Origin: an uncultured Tolumonas sp.
Lineage (GTDB): Bacteria; Pseudomonadota; Gammaproteobacteria; Enterobacterales; Aeromonadaceae
Direction: 5' to 3'
Assembly: GCF_963678185.1 (NCBI RefSeq)
Contig: NZ_OY782757.1
Span: forward strand, 3,438,001 to 3,502,000
Length of the DNA: 64,000 nucleotides
Under the pieces are notes generated by a model, which did not search any database, had not been told where the DNA came from, and saw only the letters and a program-made list of their open reading frames with translations. Of the stretch, positions 15,298 through 24,604 are shown one piece after another (the stretch's first letter is position 1; each line of letters begins with the position of its first letter). A program made the position numbers and the translations under genes.

Positions 15298-17949
15298 ATG
15301 ATGTTATCCGCCCCGTTTTCAAGTCTGTTATCTCATAAAAATGCGGATAGTTTGTCGGTAGCTGCTTTTGAGACGCATATCCACCAGCTATGTCAAATGA
15401 TGCAGACCCTATTACATGCTGGAAAGGTGACTTTCTGGTTGCTGCATCCTACCCGTAGTGAAGTGATCTGTTTACAAGATATTCCTCATCCTGAGCGAAT
15501 CGGTCTTTCCATTCCCATTGATGCTATATCTGCGTTGTCTGACGCGTTTAACCATACCTCTGTTTTAGAATTTCCCAACGCTCATTTAGATGCCCGACTG
15601 CGAAATACGCCGATTGGCCATGAACCTGTCGATATCATTATGGTGCGAGTGGTTTGTGATGATGACACGCAAGGGATGTTGGTTTGTAGAAAAGAACAAG
15701 ATCACGATTGGCCGGTAAATAGTCGCGCCTTGGTAAATCATTTTGTCGCATTAGCTGAACAAGCTTTACTCATGCTGCAACCTGATGCGATCGCCTGGCG
15801 ACATCTCTTATGGCAACAACGCCTGCATAAACTTACCTATCAATTAGCCACCAAAACGGGCCGGCTCTTTTTTACCGAGTTGGTTGAGCAACTGGCGACG
15901 GAAATAGGAGCGGATGCCGTTTGGATCGGTGAGTTATTGCAGGTCGGGCACGGTGCAGCGTCTGTGCGTGTTATTGCCGGTTGTGGTGCCACGATTGCAT
16001 TAGAACACCATCGCTATCCGTTACAAGACAGTAGTTGTCGTCTGCTTTATCTGGCCGATGACTGGATCATCCAATCGATGCCTGATGTACCGGCCACGAT
16101 GTTGATCCAACCAAAATGGCTGATTGCGGTACCACTACGGCATAACCAGCAACGAATCATTGGGCATCTCTCATTTACTTTTGCCGATCAGCATCCTGAT
16201 CCGAATGAACTTGTCCGAGCGCTACAACCCTTATTAACACGCATCGAAGCTGAGTTGATCCGTTATCAGGCGGAATCTGAACTGCGTCTTTCCTCGGTTG
16301 CTTTTGATACCAATAAAGGCTGCATCATTACTGATCCGACTTTAACTATCATGCGGGTCAACCAAGCGTTTACCGATATTACCGGGATCAGTGCCGAACA
16401 GGCGATAGGCTGTGAATTAGGTAAAGAAATCTGGTCGCTTTCGGAACAACAAGGTAATGCCTTATTAAACGGGCAGCACTGGCGTGGTGAGATGGAGCGC
16501 AAACGGCTCAACGGTGATCTCTATCCGCAATGGGAAACCTGGACACCAGTACAGGATGAAACCAATCGCTTCAGCCATTATGTCATTAGTATTGATGATC
16601 TGACCGAACGAGTGCGGAGTAGTCAACGGATCCAGGCGCTGGCTTATTACGATGAATTAACCGGGCTGGCTAATCGTCGTCGTTTACTGGAACAAGTTAA
16701 TGTTCTGTTTGAACAGGCTAAAGCGCAAGATGAAGTTGGCGCTTTACTGTTTATCGATTTGGATCATTTTAAGAATATCAACGATTCGCTGGGTCATGCC
16801 GCCGGTGATTGGGTGTTACAGCAAGTTGCTGAACGGCTGAAACCGTTTTTTACTAAAAATGACGAGTTGGCTCGTTTGGGGGGCGATGAGTTTGTCGCCT
16901 TATTACCTGGTTTATCCAGCAACCCTCCGCAGGCAGAAATGCATGCCACCTTATTGGCTGAACAAGTTATCGAAGCTGTTTCTGCGCCTTATTATTATGC
17001 CGGGCAAGTGCTGCATTTAGGTGCCAGCATCGGTATGACCTTATATCCGACTCGTCATCAGACACCGGCCGATTTATTAAAACAAGCTGATACCGCGATG
17101 TATCAGGCGAAAGCCGATGGGCGCAGTACGGTGCGCGCGTTTGATGCCACTATGCAGCGTAAAGTGGATAAACGATTACGCATTCATAACCAATTACGTG
17201 ATGCATTACGGAATAATGAATTGTCGTTGCATTACCAACCACAGCATATGGTTGCAACGGGTGAGCTGATTGGCGCGGAAGCTTTGATCCGTTGGCAAAT
17301 GCCGGAAGGCGGCATGATTAGCCCCATTGAATTTATTCCTATTGCCGAAGAAACAGATCTGATCATCGATATTGGGCAATGGGTTATGGAAGAGGCATGT
17401 CATCAGTACATGCATTGGTATACGCTGGATATTAAGCTGCCGCAATTATCTGTTAACGTAAGTGCTAAACAATTCCACCACTCTAAGTTTACCGAACGTG
17501 TTTATGAAGTGCTGGATAAAACCGGTATGTTACCGGAAGCGCTGAATCTGGAAATTACCGAATCGGTAGTATTGGAAGGGCTGGAAGATACCATTCAAAA
17601 GATGACTGAACTGAAATCGATCGGGATCAGTTTTTCTATTGATGATTTTGGGACCGGATATTCATCATTGGGTTATCTGACCCGGTTACCGGTCAATGAA
17701 CTTAAAATTGATCGAACCTTTATTAAAGGCATTCCGAATGATGTCAGTAATATGGCGATCGCGGAAGCGGTGTTAGCCATGGCGCGTCATCTCGGTTTTA
17801 ATGTCACGGCTGAAGGCGTGGAAACCCGTCAACAGCTGCAATTCCTGAAGCAACAATCTTGTCATTTCTATCAAGGCTATCTGGCAAGTAAGCCATTACC
17901 TGCCGATGTGATGGCTATCTATGCGTCAGATCATCTTCGTAAAAAATAA
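15298..17949 (+). CDS. GAF-PAS-GGDEF-EAL c-di-GMP signalling protein
   Basis: 883 residues, no membrane segments. Residues ~1-155 and ~170-325 are two GAF-like sensory regions, ~340-440 a PAS (VAFDTNKGCIITDPTLTIMR, ending DDLTERV), ~450-615 GGDEF (ARLGGDEFVALL) and ~630-880 EAL. The inhibitory RxxD position before GGDEF reads TKND, so feedback inhibition is unlikely. The EAL half keeps the key residues: GAEALIRW, NLEITESVV, SIDDFGTGYSSLG, LKIDRTFI, AEGVETRQQ, so phosphodiesterase activity is expected. The direction of net activity cannot be told. ATG 15298 was chosen over an upstream GTG at 15262. It stands alone upstream of slt. Confidence 0.9.
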   Translation: MMLSAPFSSLLSHKNADSLSVAAFETHIHQLCQMMQTLLHAGKVTFWLLHPTRSEVICLQDIPHPERIGLSIPIDAISALSDAFNHTSVLEFPNAHLDARLRNTPIGHEPVDIIMVRVVCDDDTQGMLVCRKEQDHDWPVNSRALVNHFVALAEQALLMLQPDAIAWRHLLWQQRLHKLTYQLATKTGRLFFTELVEQLATEIGADAVWIGELLQVGHGAASVRVIAGCGATIALEHHRYPLQDSSCRLLYLADDWIIQSMPDVPATMLIQPKWLIAVPLRHNQQRIIGHLSFTFADQHPDPNELVRALQPLLTRIEAELIRYQAESELRLSSVAFDTNKGCIITDPTLTIMRVNQAFTDITGISAEQAIGCELGKEIWSLSEQQGNALLNGQHWRGEMERKRLNGDLYPQWETWTPVQDETNRFSHYVISIDDLTERVRSSQRIQALAYYDELTGLANRRRLLEQVNVLFEQAKAQDEVGALLFIDLDHFKNINDSLGHAAGDWVLQQVAERLKPFFTKNDELARLGGDEFVALLPGLSSNPPQAEMHATLLAEQVIEAVSAPYYYAGQVLHLGASIGMTLYPTRHQTPADLLKQADTAMYQAKADGRSTVRAFDATMQRKVDKRLRIHNQLRDALRNNELSLHYQPQHMVATGELIGAEALIRWQMPEGGMISPIEFIPIAEETDLIIDIGQWVMEEACHQYMHWYTLDIKLPQLSVNVSAKQFHHSKFTERVYEVLDKTGMLPEALNLEITESVVLEGLEDTIQKMTELKSIGISFSIDDFGTGYSSLGYLTRLPVNELKIDRTFIKGIPNDVSNMAIAEAVLAMARHLGFNVTAEGVETRQQLQFLKQQSCHFYQGYLASKPLPADVMAIYASDHLRKK

Positions 17950-18060
17950 GTCTGCCAGTAAGCAGTAAATTCGCTATCAGCACCCTGAGGCTGAGTTTAT
18001 AATCCTTCGGTTACAGCCGGAGTTGTGCTGTTGTTAATACCCGGAATGGATTGTATTTTC

Positions 18061-19977
18061 ATGAAAACGCGAATAGTTGTGCTATTACTCGGTAGTTTGA
18101 TGGCATTCAATGTCATGGCATCATCTTCTTTGACTGCTGAGCGCACCCGCTTTACGACCATATTGCAACAACTCAAAAATGGCAATTTCAGCTCCCTGGC
18201 TTCTGCTAAAGAAGAGTTAGCTGATTACCCGCTATTACCTTATCTTGATTATTATGCGCTCTCCACTTCACCGGATATCACTCGTTTGAATGAGGTGCAG
18301 CATTTTGTCGCGCAATATCCGCAAAGCTATCTGGCCAGCCGACTGACAGAAAGTTATGCCTATCTGTTGATGCAAAACAATCTGTGGAAAGAGTATTTGC
18401 AATTGCAGCCTAGCGAGCCGCAATCGATGACGTTACGTTGTGCCTGGTATATGGCGCAATATCAAACCGGACAAACGGATAAAGCCGCGGAATTTGCGCG
18501 TAGTATCTGGTTTTACGGTCATTCTCGCCCAGCTACCTGTGACAGCTTATTTTCATTATGGAAACAAGCGGGTGGAATGACAGAAGAAGATATATGGAAG
18601 CGTATGGTCCTCGCTTTTAAATCGGATGACCCACGCTTGATGAATCATCTGCTGCAACAAATGACGAGCAGCAATAATATTTTTTATGCCAGTAAACTGA
18701 TTTCCGTGTATGCGCAGCCAGAAAAGGTTGAAACGTTATTACCCGTTGCCAGTGACAGTAAAACCCGCCAAATTGCCGGTTTAGCGTTACAACGCTGGGC
18801 GGATAACAGCACCGAAGCGGTGTTATCGCGTTATTTGGGCGTGAAAGCACGTTATCAGCTCAGTGAAGCTGATTTGGTGGCAGTTAAAACCCAAATCGCT
18901 CGTGACATGATGTTAGAACGCATCAAAACCTCCCGTTCCTGGCTAGATAACAGTCTGCTGCAATTACGCGATAATTCTTTGCTGGAACTGCGCGTTCGTT
19001 TAGCGCTGGCCGAAATGGACTGGCATGCCATTAAGAAATGGATCAATCTGATGCCTCGGGCCGGACGGGATGATATTCACTGGTCATATTGGTTAGCGCG
19101 CGCTGAACAACAGCTGGGTAATAAAGCGCATGCCAAAGCACTGTTCCAGCAAGCCAGTTATGATCGCAGTTATTACGGTTTTATGGCGGCTATTCAATCA
19201 GGAATGCCGATCCATATTACGGAAGATAATTTGGAACCTGAGTATGGCTGGCGTGAAGCAACCCGCTTATGGCCGGCGTTACTGCGCATTGAAGAGCTGA
19301 TTGCGTTAGATGAAACTGGAATGGCTCGCAATGAATGGTTGTTCTTGCTCGACCAATCACCTTATGAAAACAAACTGCAGTTAGGGCTGGTAGCACAACA
19401 GCGTGGCTGGGCGCACTTGGGCATTCAGGCCAGTATTCGCGCTAAAGCAAAAAATGCACTGTCTTTGCGTTTTCCAACACCGAAACAGTCGATGTTCTCT
19501 CGTTATGCTAAGGCCCGAGATGTTGATGCCAGTTTGTTATATGCATTGGCACGTCAGGAAAGTGCGATGTATGAACGTGCACAGTCACAAGTGGGCGCAT
19601 CTGGTCTGATGCAACTAATGCCGGCAACTGCGGCCCTGACGGCGAAAAAATTAGGTGAAACACCACCATCGCCTTCTTCGTTGACGAATGCTGATACCAA
19701 CGTACGGTTGGGCAGTGCCTATATCAAAGGCTTGCTTGATCAATATGATGGCAACCGTGTATTGGCGGCGGCGGCCTATAATGCTGGGCCGGGTCGGGTG
19801 CGTAAATGGCGTAATCAAAGTAATGGTCAACCGGTAGACTTATGGGTAGAAAATATTCCGTATAAAGAAACCCGTAATTATGTGCAAAACGTGATGGTCT
19901 TTAATGCTATTTATCAGGAACGTCTGAACCAGCCGGTTGATTTTTTGAGCGACAGTGAGCGTCGTCTGCGTTATTAA
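18061..19977 (+). CDS. slt: Soluble lytic murein transglycosylase Slt70
   Basis: 638 residues: a signal peptide (MKTRIVVLLLGSLMAFNVMA), a long helical superhelix domain (~30-450) and a C-terminal lysozyme-like SLT domain. The catalytic Glu500 lies in ALARQESAMYERAQ, followed by GASGLMQLMPATA and AAYNAGPGRVRKW. Length matches E. coli Slt (645). It cleaves periplasmic peptidoglycan to 1,6-anhydromuropeptides, which AmpG (55272) re-imports. The ATG at 18061 gives the signal peptide start; the GTG upstream adds only unrelated residues. Confidence 0.95.
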   Translation: MKTRIVVLLLGSLMAFNVMASSSLTAERTRFTTILQQLKNGNFSSLASAKEELADYPLLPYLDYYALSTSPDITRLNEVQHFVAQYPQSYLASRLTESYAYLLMQNNLWKEYLQLQPSEPQSMTLRCAWYMAQYQTGQTDKAAEFARSIWFYGHSRPATCDSLFSLWKQAGGMTEEDIWKRMVLAFKSDDPRLMNHLLQQMTSSNNIFYASKLISVYAQPEKVETLLPVASDSKTRQIAGLALQRWADNSTEAVLSRYLGVKARYQLSEADLVAVKTQIARDMMLERIKTSRSWLDNSLLQLRDNSLLELRVRLALAEMDWHAIKKWINLMPRAGRDDIHWSYWLARAEQQLGNKAHAKALFQQASYDRSYYGFMAAIQSGMPIHITEDNLEPEYGWREATRLWPALLRIEELIALDETGMARNEWLFLLDQSPYENKLQLGLVAQQRGWAHLGIQASIRAKAKNALSLRFPTPKQSMFSRYAKARDVDASLLYALARQESAMYERAQSQVGASGLMQLMPATAALTAKKLGETPPSPSSLTNADTNVRLGSAYIKGLLDQYDGNRVLAAAAYNAGPGRVRKWRNQSNGQPVDLWVENIPYKETRNYVQNVMVFNAIYQERLNQPVDFLSDSERRLRY

Positions 19978-19993
19978 CCCGTCAGGAGCTAGC

Positions 19994-20806
19994 ATGACTC
20001 GCGATATTTCCATTATTGGTCTTGGCTGGCTCGGGTGGCCACTGGCAAAACAATTGATGGCCAGTGGTTACAACGTACGTGGTTCGGTCACCTCAATTGC
20101 AAAGCAACAGCAATTATTAGCTGAATTACCAGAGATTAATGTGCACTGTTGGCAAGCTGATGAACAGGCTGCATTGCCTGAAGCTTTGCTTGCTCCGGTA
20201 ATGATCATCACCATCCCACCCGGAAAACTCAGTCATTACTTCTTAGCGTTACAGTCGTTGGTTTTACAAGCCAGACAACGCGGGGTAGAGCGACTGATTT
20301 ATATCAGCTCAACCTCGGTTTATGGTGGTACCGGATGTTGTAACGAAACCACGCCATTGCAGCCAGAAACGGCACAGGCAGCCACACTTGTGCAGGTTGA
20401 ACAATGCGTGCAACAAGCCGGATTTATGTGCTGGAACATATTGCGACCATCCGGTCTCATTGGACCCGGTCGTTATCCTGGTCGTTTTCTGAGTGGTAAA
20501 ACACTAGATGCCGGTGGCCGAGTTGTTAATTTAGTACATCAGCGTGATGTTATCGGGGTCATCATGGCCTTATTGGCGCAATCATGTAGCGGTATATTTA
20601 ATCTGGCTGCACCTGATCATCCAACCCGGGCAACCTTTTATCAGCAGGCCTGCCAACTAGCCGGATTACCACTACCGCTGTTTAGTGATATGAACGATGA
20701 CGGCAAAATGATTTGTGCGGATAAAGTGGAAACAGAACTGGGTTACCATTATCAAATTCACGATCTCCTCCAATGGTTGCAACAAGCTGCTGCAGGTGCG
20801 CAATGA
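19994..20806 (+). CDS. yeeZ: YeeZ-like NAD(P)-binding SDR/epimerase family protein
   Basis: 270 residues of the extended SDR fold. The nucleotide-binding start is SIIGLGWLGWPLAKQL, with ISSTSVYG as the Ser/Tyr region but without the usual YxxxK. The match is to E. coli YeeZ. Its substrate is unknown. AGGAGC lies 6 nt before ATG 19994. It follows slt by 16 bp and overlaps the next gene by 4 bp, so the three are probably co-transcribed. Confidence 0.82.
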   Translation: MTRDISIIGLGWLGWPLAKQLMASGYNVRGSVTSIAKQQQLLAELPEINVHCWQADEQAALPEALLAPVMIITIPPGKLSHYFLALQSLVLQARQRGVERLIYISSTSVYGGTGCCNETTPLQPETAQAATLVQVEQCVQQAGFMCWNILRPSGLIGPGRYPGRFLSGKTLDAGGRVVNLVHQRDVIGVIMALLAQSCSGIFNLAAPDHPTRATFYQQACQLAGLPLPLFSDMNDDGKMICADKVETELGYHYQIHDLLQWLQQAAAGAQ

Positions 20807-21648
20807 GATTGCCTTTTGTTGTTATTGCCATCTTTACCGTATGTTTAAGTGGATGTTTAGAGATCCCATCGCAGGAAACCTTATCGACCAATATTGGGCC
20901 ACGGCTGGTTGACCGTTGTCCGCTCGTGGTTCCGGCCACGCGCCAGCAGGTCAATGGTTTTGCTTCAAGCTTTCGGTTAACTACTTGGAATTTGCATAAA
21001 TTTCAGCGTGCAAATTGGCAAAAACAAGCCACGGTTTTAGCACAGCATAGTGACATCTTGTTGTTTCAGGAGGCGATGGAGCGACCTGTGTTAAGCCAGT
21101 TGCTACAACAAGCGCATTTTAACTGGCAGCAAGTGCAGGCATTTCGGTTGGAAGGCGAAGTAACTGGGGTGCTAAATGCTTCATCAGTACCGGCATTATA
21201 TAACTGCTCATTACGTGAATTAGAGCCGGTGAGCCGTATTCCCAAATCTGCATTGGTGACACTCTATCCACTGGCGGAGAGCAGCTATCCGTTACTGACG
21301 ATTAATGTGCATGCTATCAACTTTGAATTATCAATGGCGGCCTATCACCGACAGATGGAACGAATATTCTCACTTGCGAAAGGTTACCTGGGCCCGGTAG
21401 TCTTAGCGGGGGATTTTGCAACTTGGGGCGATAAGCGTACCGAGTATTTGTTAACGCTTGCCAGACAAAGTGGTTTTGATGAGGCGCTACCAAGTCCTGA
21501 TTTACGTGTGTTGGTGATGTCGAAGCCGGTAGATCATATTTTTTACCGCAAATTACAGCTAAAAAAAGTGGGTAATCAAGCGACGAATACTTCTGATCAT
21601 AACCCGTTATGGGCCGAATTTTCAGTGAGTAAAAATCCAGTCAAATAA
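20803..21648 (+). CDS. Lipoprotein of the endonuclease/exonuclease/phosphatase family (YafD-like)
   Basis: 281 residues: a lipoprotein signal (MRLPFVVIAIFTVCLSGC) followed by an EEP-fold domain. EEP motifs seen: LTTWNLHKFQ (Asn), LLFQEA (catalytic Glu), VVLAGDFATW (Asp; Asn replaced by Phe-Ala) and SDHNPLWAEF (Asp-His pair). The DFATW form instead of GDFN is also found in YafD relatives. The putative lipidation site means it is exported, unlike DNA repair members of this fold. Substrate unknown. The start codon overlaps the yeeZ stop (ATGA). Confidence 0.75.
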   Translation: MRLPFVVIAIFTVCLSGCLEIPSQETLSTNIGPRLVDRCPLVVPATRQQVNGFASSFRLTTWNLHKFQRANWQKQATVLAQHSDILLFQEAMERPVLSQLLQQAHFNWQQVQAFRLEGEVTGVLNASSVPALYNCSLRELEPVSRIPKSALVTLYPLAESSYPLLTINVHAINFELSMAAYHRQMERIFSLAKGYLGPVVLAGDFATWGDKRTEYLLTLARQSGFDEALPSPDLRVLVMSKPVDHIFYRKLQLKKVGNQATNTSDHNPLWAEFSVSKNPVK

Positions 21649-21693
21649 GCGGCTATCAATATCCTCTTACTCTATATGGTTAAAAAATAACCA

Positions 21694-21722
21694 TCGCCAA
21701 GGCGGGTTACACGGGCTATAAT
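21694..21722 (+). promoter_or_regulatory. Putative sigma-70 promoter of ygiQ
   Basis: A perfect -10 TATAAT (21717-21722) lies 17 bp after TCGCCA (4 of 6 to the -35 consensus). Transcription would start about 30 bp before the ygiQ ATG. A small hairpin (ATGGTTA/TAACCAT, 21676-21694) lies just upstream and may end the previous transcript. Confidence 0.55.
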
Positions 21723-21756
21723 CCGCCGCCATTTTTCTCTGTGATGTAAATAGAAT

Positions 21757-24105
21757 ATGACCCAACCAGAAACCTTACTGTTTGATTATCCGAAATATTG
21801 GGCGGAATGCTTCGGGCCTGCGCCCTTTCTGCCAATGTCCCGCAGTGAGATGGATCAACTTGGTTGGGACAGCTGCGACATTATTGTGGTTTGCGGTGAT
21901 GCCTATGTCGATCATCCGAGTTTCGGTATGGCGATTGTTGGCCGTTTTCTGGAAGCACAGGGGTTCCGCGTTGGTTTGATCTGTCAGCCGGACTGGAACA
22001 ATAAAAACGATTTCATGAAGCTGGGCAAACCGAATCTGTTTTTCGGGGTTAGCGCCGGCAATATGGATTCGATGATCAACCGTTATACCGCCGATAAAAA
22101 ATTACGTCATGACGATGCGTATACACCAAATAACGAAGGTGGTAAGCGCCCAGATCGTGCCACACTGGTCTATTCTCAGCGCTGTAAAGAAGCCTATAAA
22201 GATGTGCCGGTGGTGTTAGGGGGCATTGAAGCCTCGCTGCGCCGTATTGGTCATTACGATTACTGGTCGGAAACGATCCGCCGTTCGGTGCTGGTGGATG
22301 CTAAAGCCGATCTGCTGGTATTCGGTAACGCAGAACGTCCGTTAACTGAAATTGCGCATCGTTTTGCCCGCGGTGAAACTGTGACCGATATGCAGGATAT
22401 TCGTGGCACTGCAGTGATCAGAAAAGGGCCATTGCCGGAATGGAAGGGCGTCGACTCTTCGCGGTTAGATCAAATTGGCCATATCGATCCGATCCCGAAT
22501 CCGTATATGGAAAATGCGCCTTGCGCGACCGAGGCGACGGTCGAGCCGGAAAAGCCGAAGGCAGTTATTGTGCAGCCACCGAAACCAAAGCCATGGGAGA
22601 AAACCTATGTGCTGCTGCCTTCGTATGAAAAAGTAAAAGCCGATCGTGTGTTGTACGCCCACACCTCACGTATTTTGCATCATGAAACTAATCCGGGTTG
22701 TGCACGAGCGCTGTTGCAGCAGCATGGCGATAAAACGCTGTGGGTGAACCCGCCTGCATTACCGCTGAATACCGAAGAGATGGACTGGGTGTTTGCCTTG
22801 CCATTCCAGCGTGTGCCGCATCCATCGTATAAAGGCGCGAAAATTCCCGCCTACGACATGATCAAAACTTCCGTGAATATCATGCGTGGTTGTTTTGGCG
22901 GTTGTTCATTCTGTTCAATTACCGAACATGAAGGGCGTCAGATCCAAAGCCGTTCGCATGAATCGATTTTGACTGAGATTGAAGAGATCCGCGATAAAGT
23001 GCCCGGTTTTACCGGTGTTATTTCCGATCTGGGTGGCCCGACTGCCAACATGTATAAGCTGCGTTGTAAGAGCCCACGCGCGGAAGAAACGTGCCGTCGT
23101 GCCTCGTGTGTATTCCCAAGTATCTGTCCGCATATGGACACCGACCACACGCCAACGATTGAACTGTACCGCAAAGCACGTGATCTGAAAGGCATCAAGA
23201 AGATCCTGATCGCGTCTGGTGTCCGTTACGATTTAGCGGTGCAAGATCCGCGTTATGTGCGTGAGTTGGTAAAACACCACGTCGGTGGTTATCTGAAAAT
23301 TGCCCCAGAACATACCGAAGAAGGTCCATTATCGAAGATGATGAAGCCGGGTATGGGCAGCTATTACAAATTCAAAGAGTTGTTTGATAAATATTCTAAG
23401 GAAGCAGGAAAAGAACAGTTCCTGATCCCTTATTTTATTGCTGCCCACCCAGGCACTACCGATGAAGACATGGTGAATCTGGCGTTGTGGTTAAAGCAAA
23501 ATAACTTCCGTCTGGATCAGGTGCAAAACTTCTATCCATCGCCGCTGGCGAACGCCACGACCATGTATTACACCGAACTGGATCCGCTGCATAAGATCGA
23601 CTACAAGTCGGACAAAATGTTTGTGGCGAAAGGCGAGATCCGTCGTCGTTTCCATAAAGCGGTGCTGCGTTATCACGACCCGGCGAACTGGCCGAAACTA
23701 CGTGAAGAGTTCATGGCGCGCGGTTGGGGTCATCTGATTGGTAAAGGGCCGGCGTGTTTGATCCCGGAGGAGAGCAAAACACCAAGCCGTCAGCGCAAAG
23801 TAGCCACCATGCAGAAAACCGGACAGATCGCACTGACTCGTCATTTACCGATGGAGCAGCAACGTCGTTCACCGGAAGAAAGTAACAAACCGAAACCGGC
23901 TACGAGCGGTAAACGCCCGGCGAGTAATAAAAAACCGGTATTGGCGAAACCTGTTGCTGGTGTATCTCAAGGTAAGCCAGCACAGGGGAAAGCTGCTCAC
24001 GGTAAACCAGCACAAGGTAAACCATCTGTGGGTGGAAAACCGACAGCTCGTGCTCCAGTGGCTAGCCAACGCCAACAAGGCGGTGGGGCTTCACGCGCCC
24101 GTTAA
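21757..24105 (+). CDS. ygiQ: YgiQ family radical SAM protein
   Basis: 782 residues. An N-terminal B12-binding-like region precedes the radical SAM domain, whose Fe-S cluster Cys residues are 379, 383 and 386 ([16 protein letters not shown]). A UPF0313 C-terminal domain follows ([20 protein letters not shown]). The last ~110 residues are a basic, low-complexity tail with repeats such as GKPAQGK. The reaction is not known. The gene is monocistronic with its own promoter. Confidence 0.9.
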   Translation: MTQPETLLFDYPKYWAECFGPAPFLPMSRSEMDQLGWDSCDIIVVCGDAYVDHPSFGMAIVGRFLEAQGFRVGLICQPDWNNKNDFMKLGKPNLFFGVSAGNMDSMINRYTADKKLRHDDAYTPNNEGGKRPDRATLVYSQRCKEAYKDVPVVLGGIEASLRRIGHYDYWSETIRRSVLVDAKADLLVFGNAERPLTEIAHRFARGETVTDMQDIRGTAVIRKGPLPEWKGVDSSRLDQIGHIDPIPNPYMENAPCATEATVEPEKPKAVIVQPPKPKPWEKTYVLLPSYEKVKADRVLYAHTSRILHHETNPGCARALLQQHGDKTLWVNPPALPLNTEEMDWVFALPFQRVPHPSYKGAKIPAYDMIKTSVNIMRGCFGGCSFCSITEHEGRQIQSRSHESILTEIEEIRDKVPGFTGVISDLGGPTANMYKLRCKSPRAEETCRRASCVFPSICPHMDTDHTPTIELYRKARDLKGIKKILIASGVRYDLAVQDPRYVRELVKHHVGGYLKIAPEHTEEGPLSKMMKPGMGSYYKFKELFDKYSKEAGKEQFLIPYFIAAHPGTTDEDMVNLALWLKQNNFRLDQVQNFYPSPLANATTMYYTELDPLHKIDYKSDKMFVAKGEIRRRFHKAVLRYHDPANWPKLREEFMARGWGHLIGKGPACLIPEESKTPSRQRKVATMQKTGQIALTRHLPMEQQRRSPEESNKPKPATSGKRPASNKKPVLAKPVAGVSQGKPAQGKAAHGKPAQGKPSVGGKPTARAPVASQRQQGGGASRAR

Positions 24106-24148
24106 TGGGCGCTATGCTGGCAGGCGGGTATTCAGATAGGTCATTAAT

Positions 24149-24604
24149 ATGCGTATAGGGATCAACTGCCTGCTGCTGTTAGCCAGTTTTGTTAGTGTAA
24201 GTGTTTGGGCTGCCACGGAAGATAGTGCGCTGACACTGGCTGATCTGATTGGTGGCAAACAGCAATTCAATCTGTTCAGTCATCAGGTATTGAATAAGAT
24301 GATCCGTCAGCAACCCGAACTGGCGCGTTATCAACCTGTGGTACAGAAATGGGGCAAGGAAAATCTGACCTGGGCGCGTATGCGTACTGAGTTAGCTACT
24401 ACCTACCATGCCCATTTTACGGAGCAGGAGATCCAACAGATGATCCTGTTTTTCCGTACGGCAGCTGGGCAGAAATATCTGCGTTATTCTCCGTTATTGC
24501 AGGAAGAAACGGTGACTATCGGTCAACGTATTGCGCATGAACAACAGCCGAAATTACTGGAAATGTTGCAGCAGGCCAGACAAAATTCTTCATCCGGCCA
24601 CTGA
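24149..24604 (+). CDS. Exported DUF2059-domain protein
   Basis: 151 residues with a signal peptide (MRIGINCLLLLASFVSVSVWAA) and a DUF2059 domain: WARMRTELATTYHAHFTEQE, IQQMILFFRTAAGQKYLRY. Periplasmic; function unknown. It starts 43 bp after ygiQ. Its last 15 bp overlap the 3' end of the EAL gene on the other strand. Confidence 0.8.
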   Translation: MRIGINCLLLLASFVSVSVWAATEDSALTLADLIGGKQQFNLFSHQVLNKMIRQQPELARYQPVVQKWGKENLTWARMRTELATTYHAHFTEQEIQQMILFFRTAAGQKYLRYSPLLQEETVTIGQRIAHEQQPKLLEMLQQARQNSSSGH

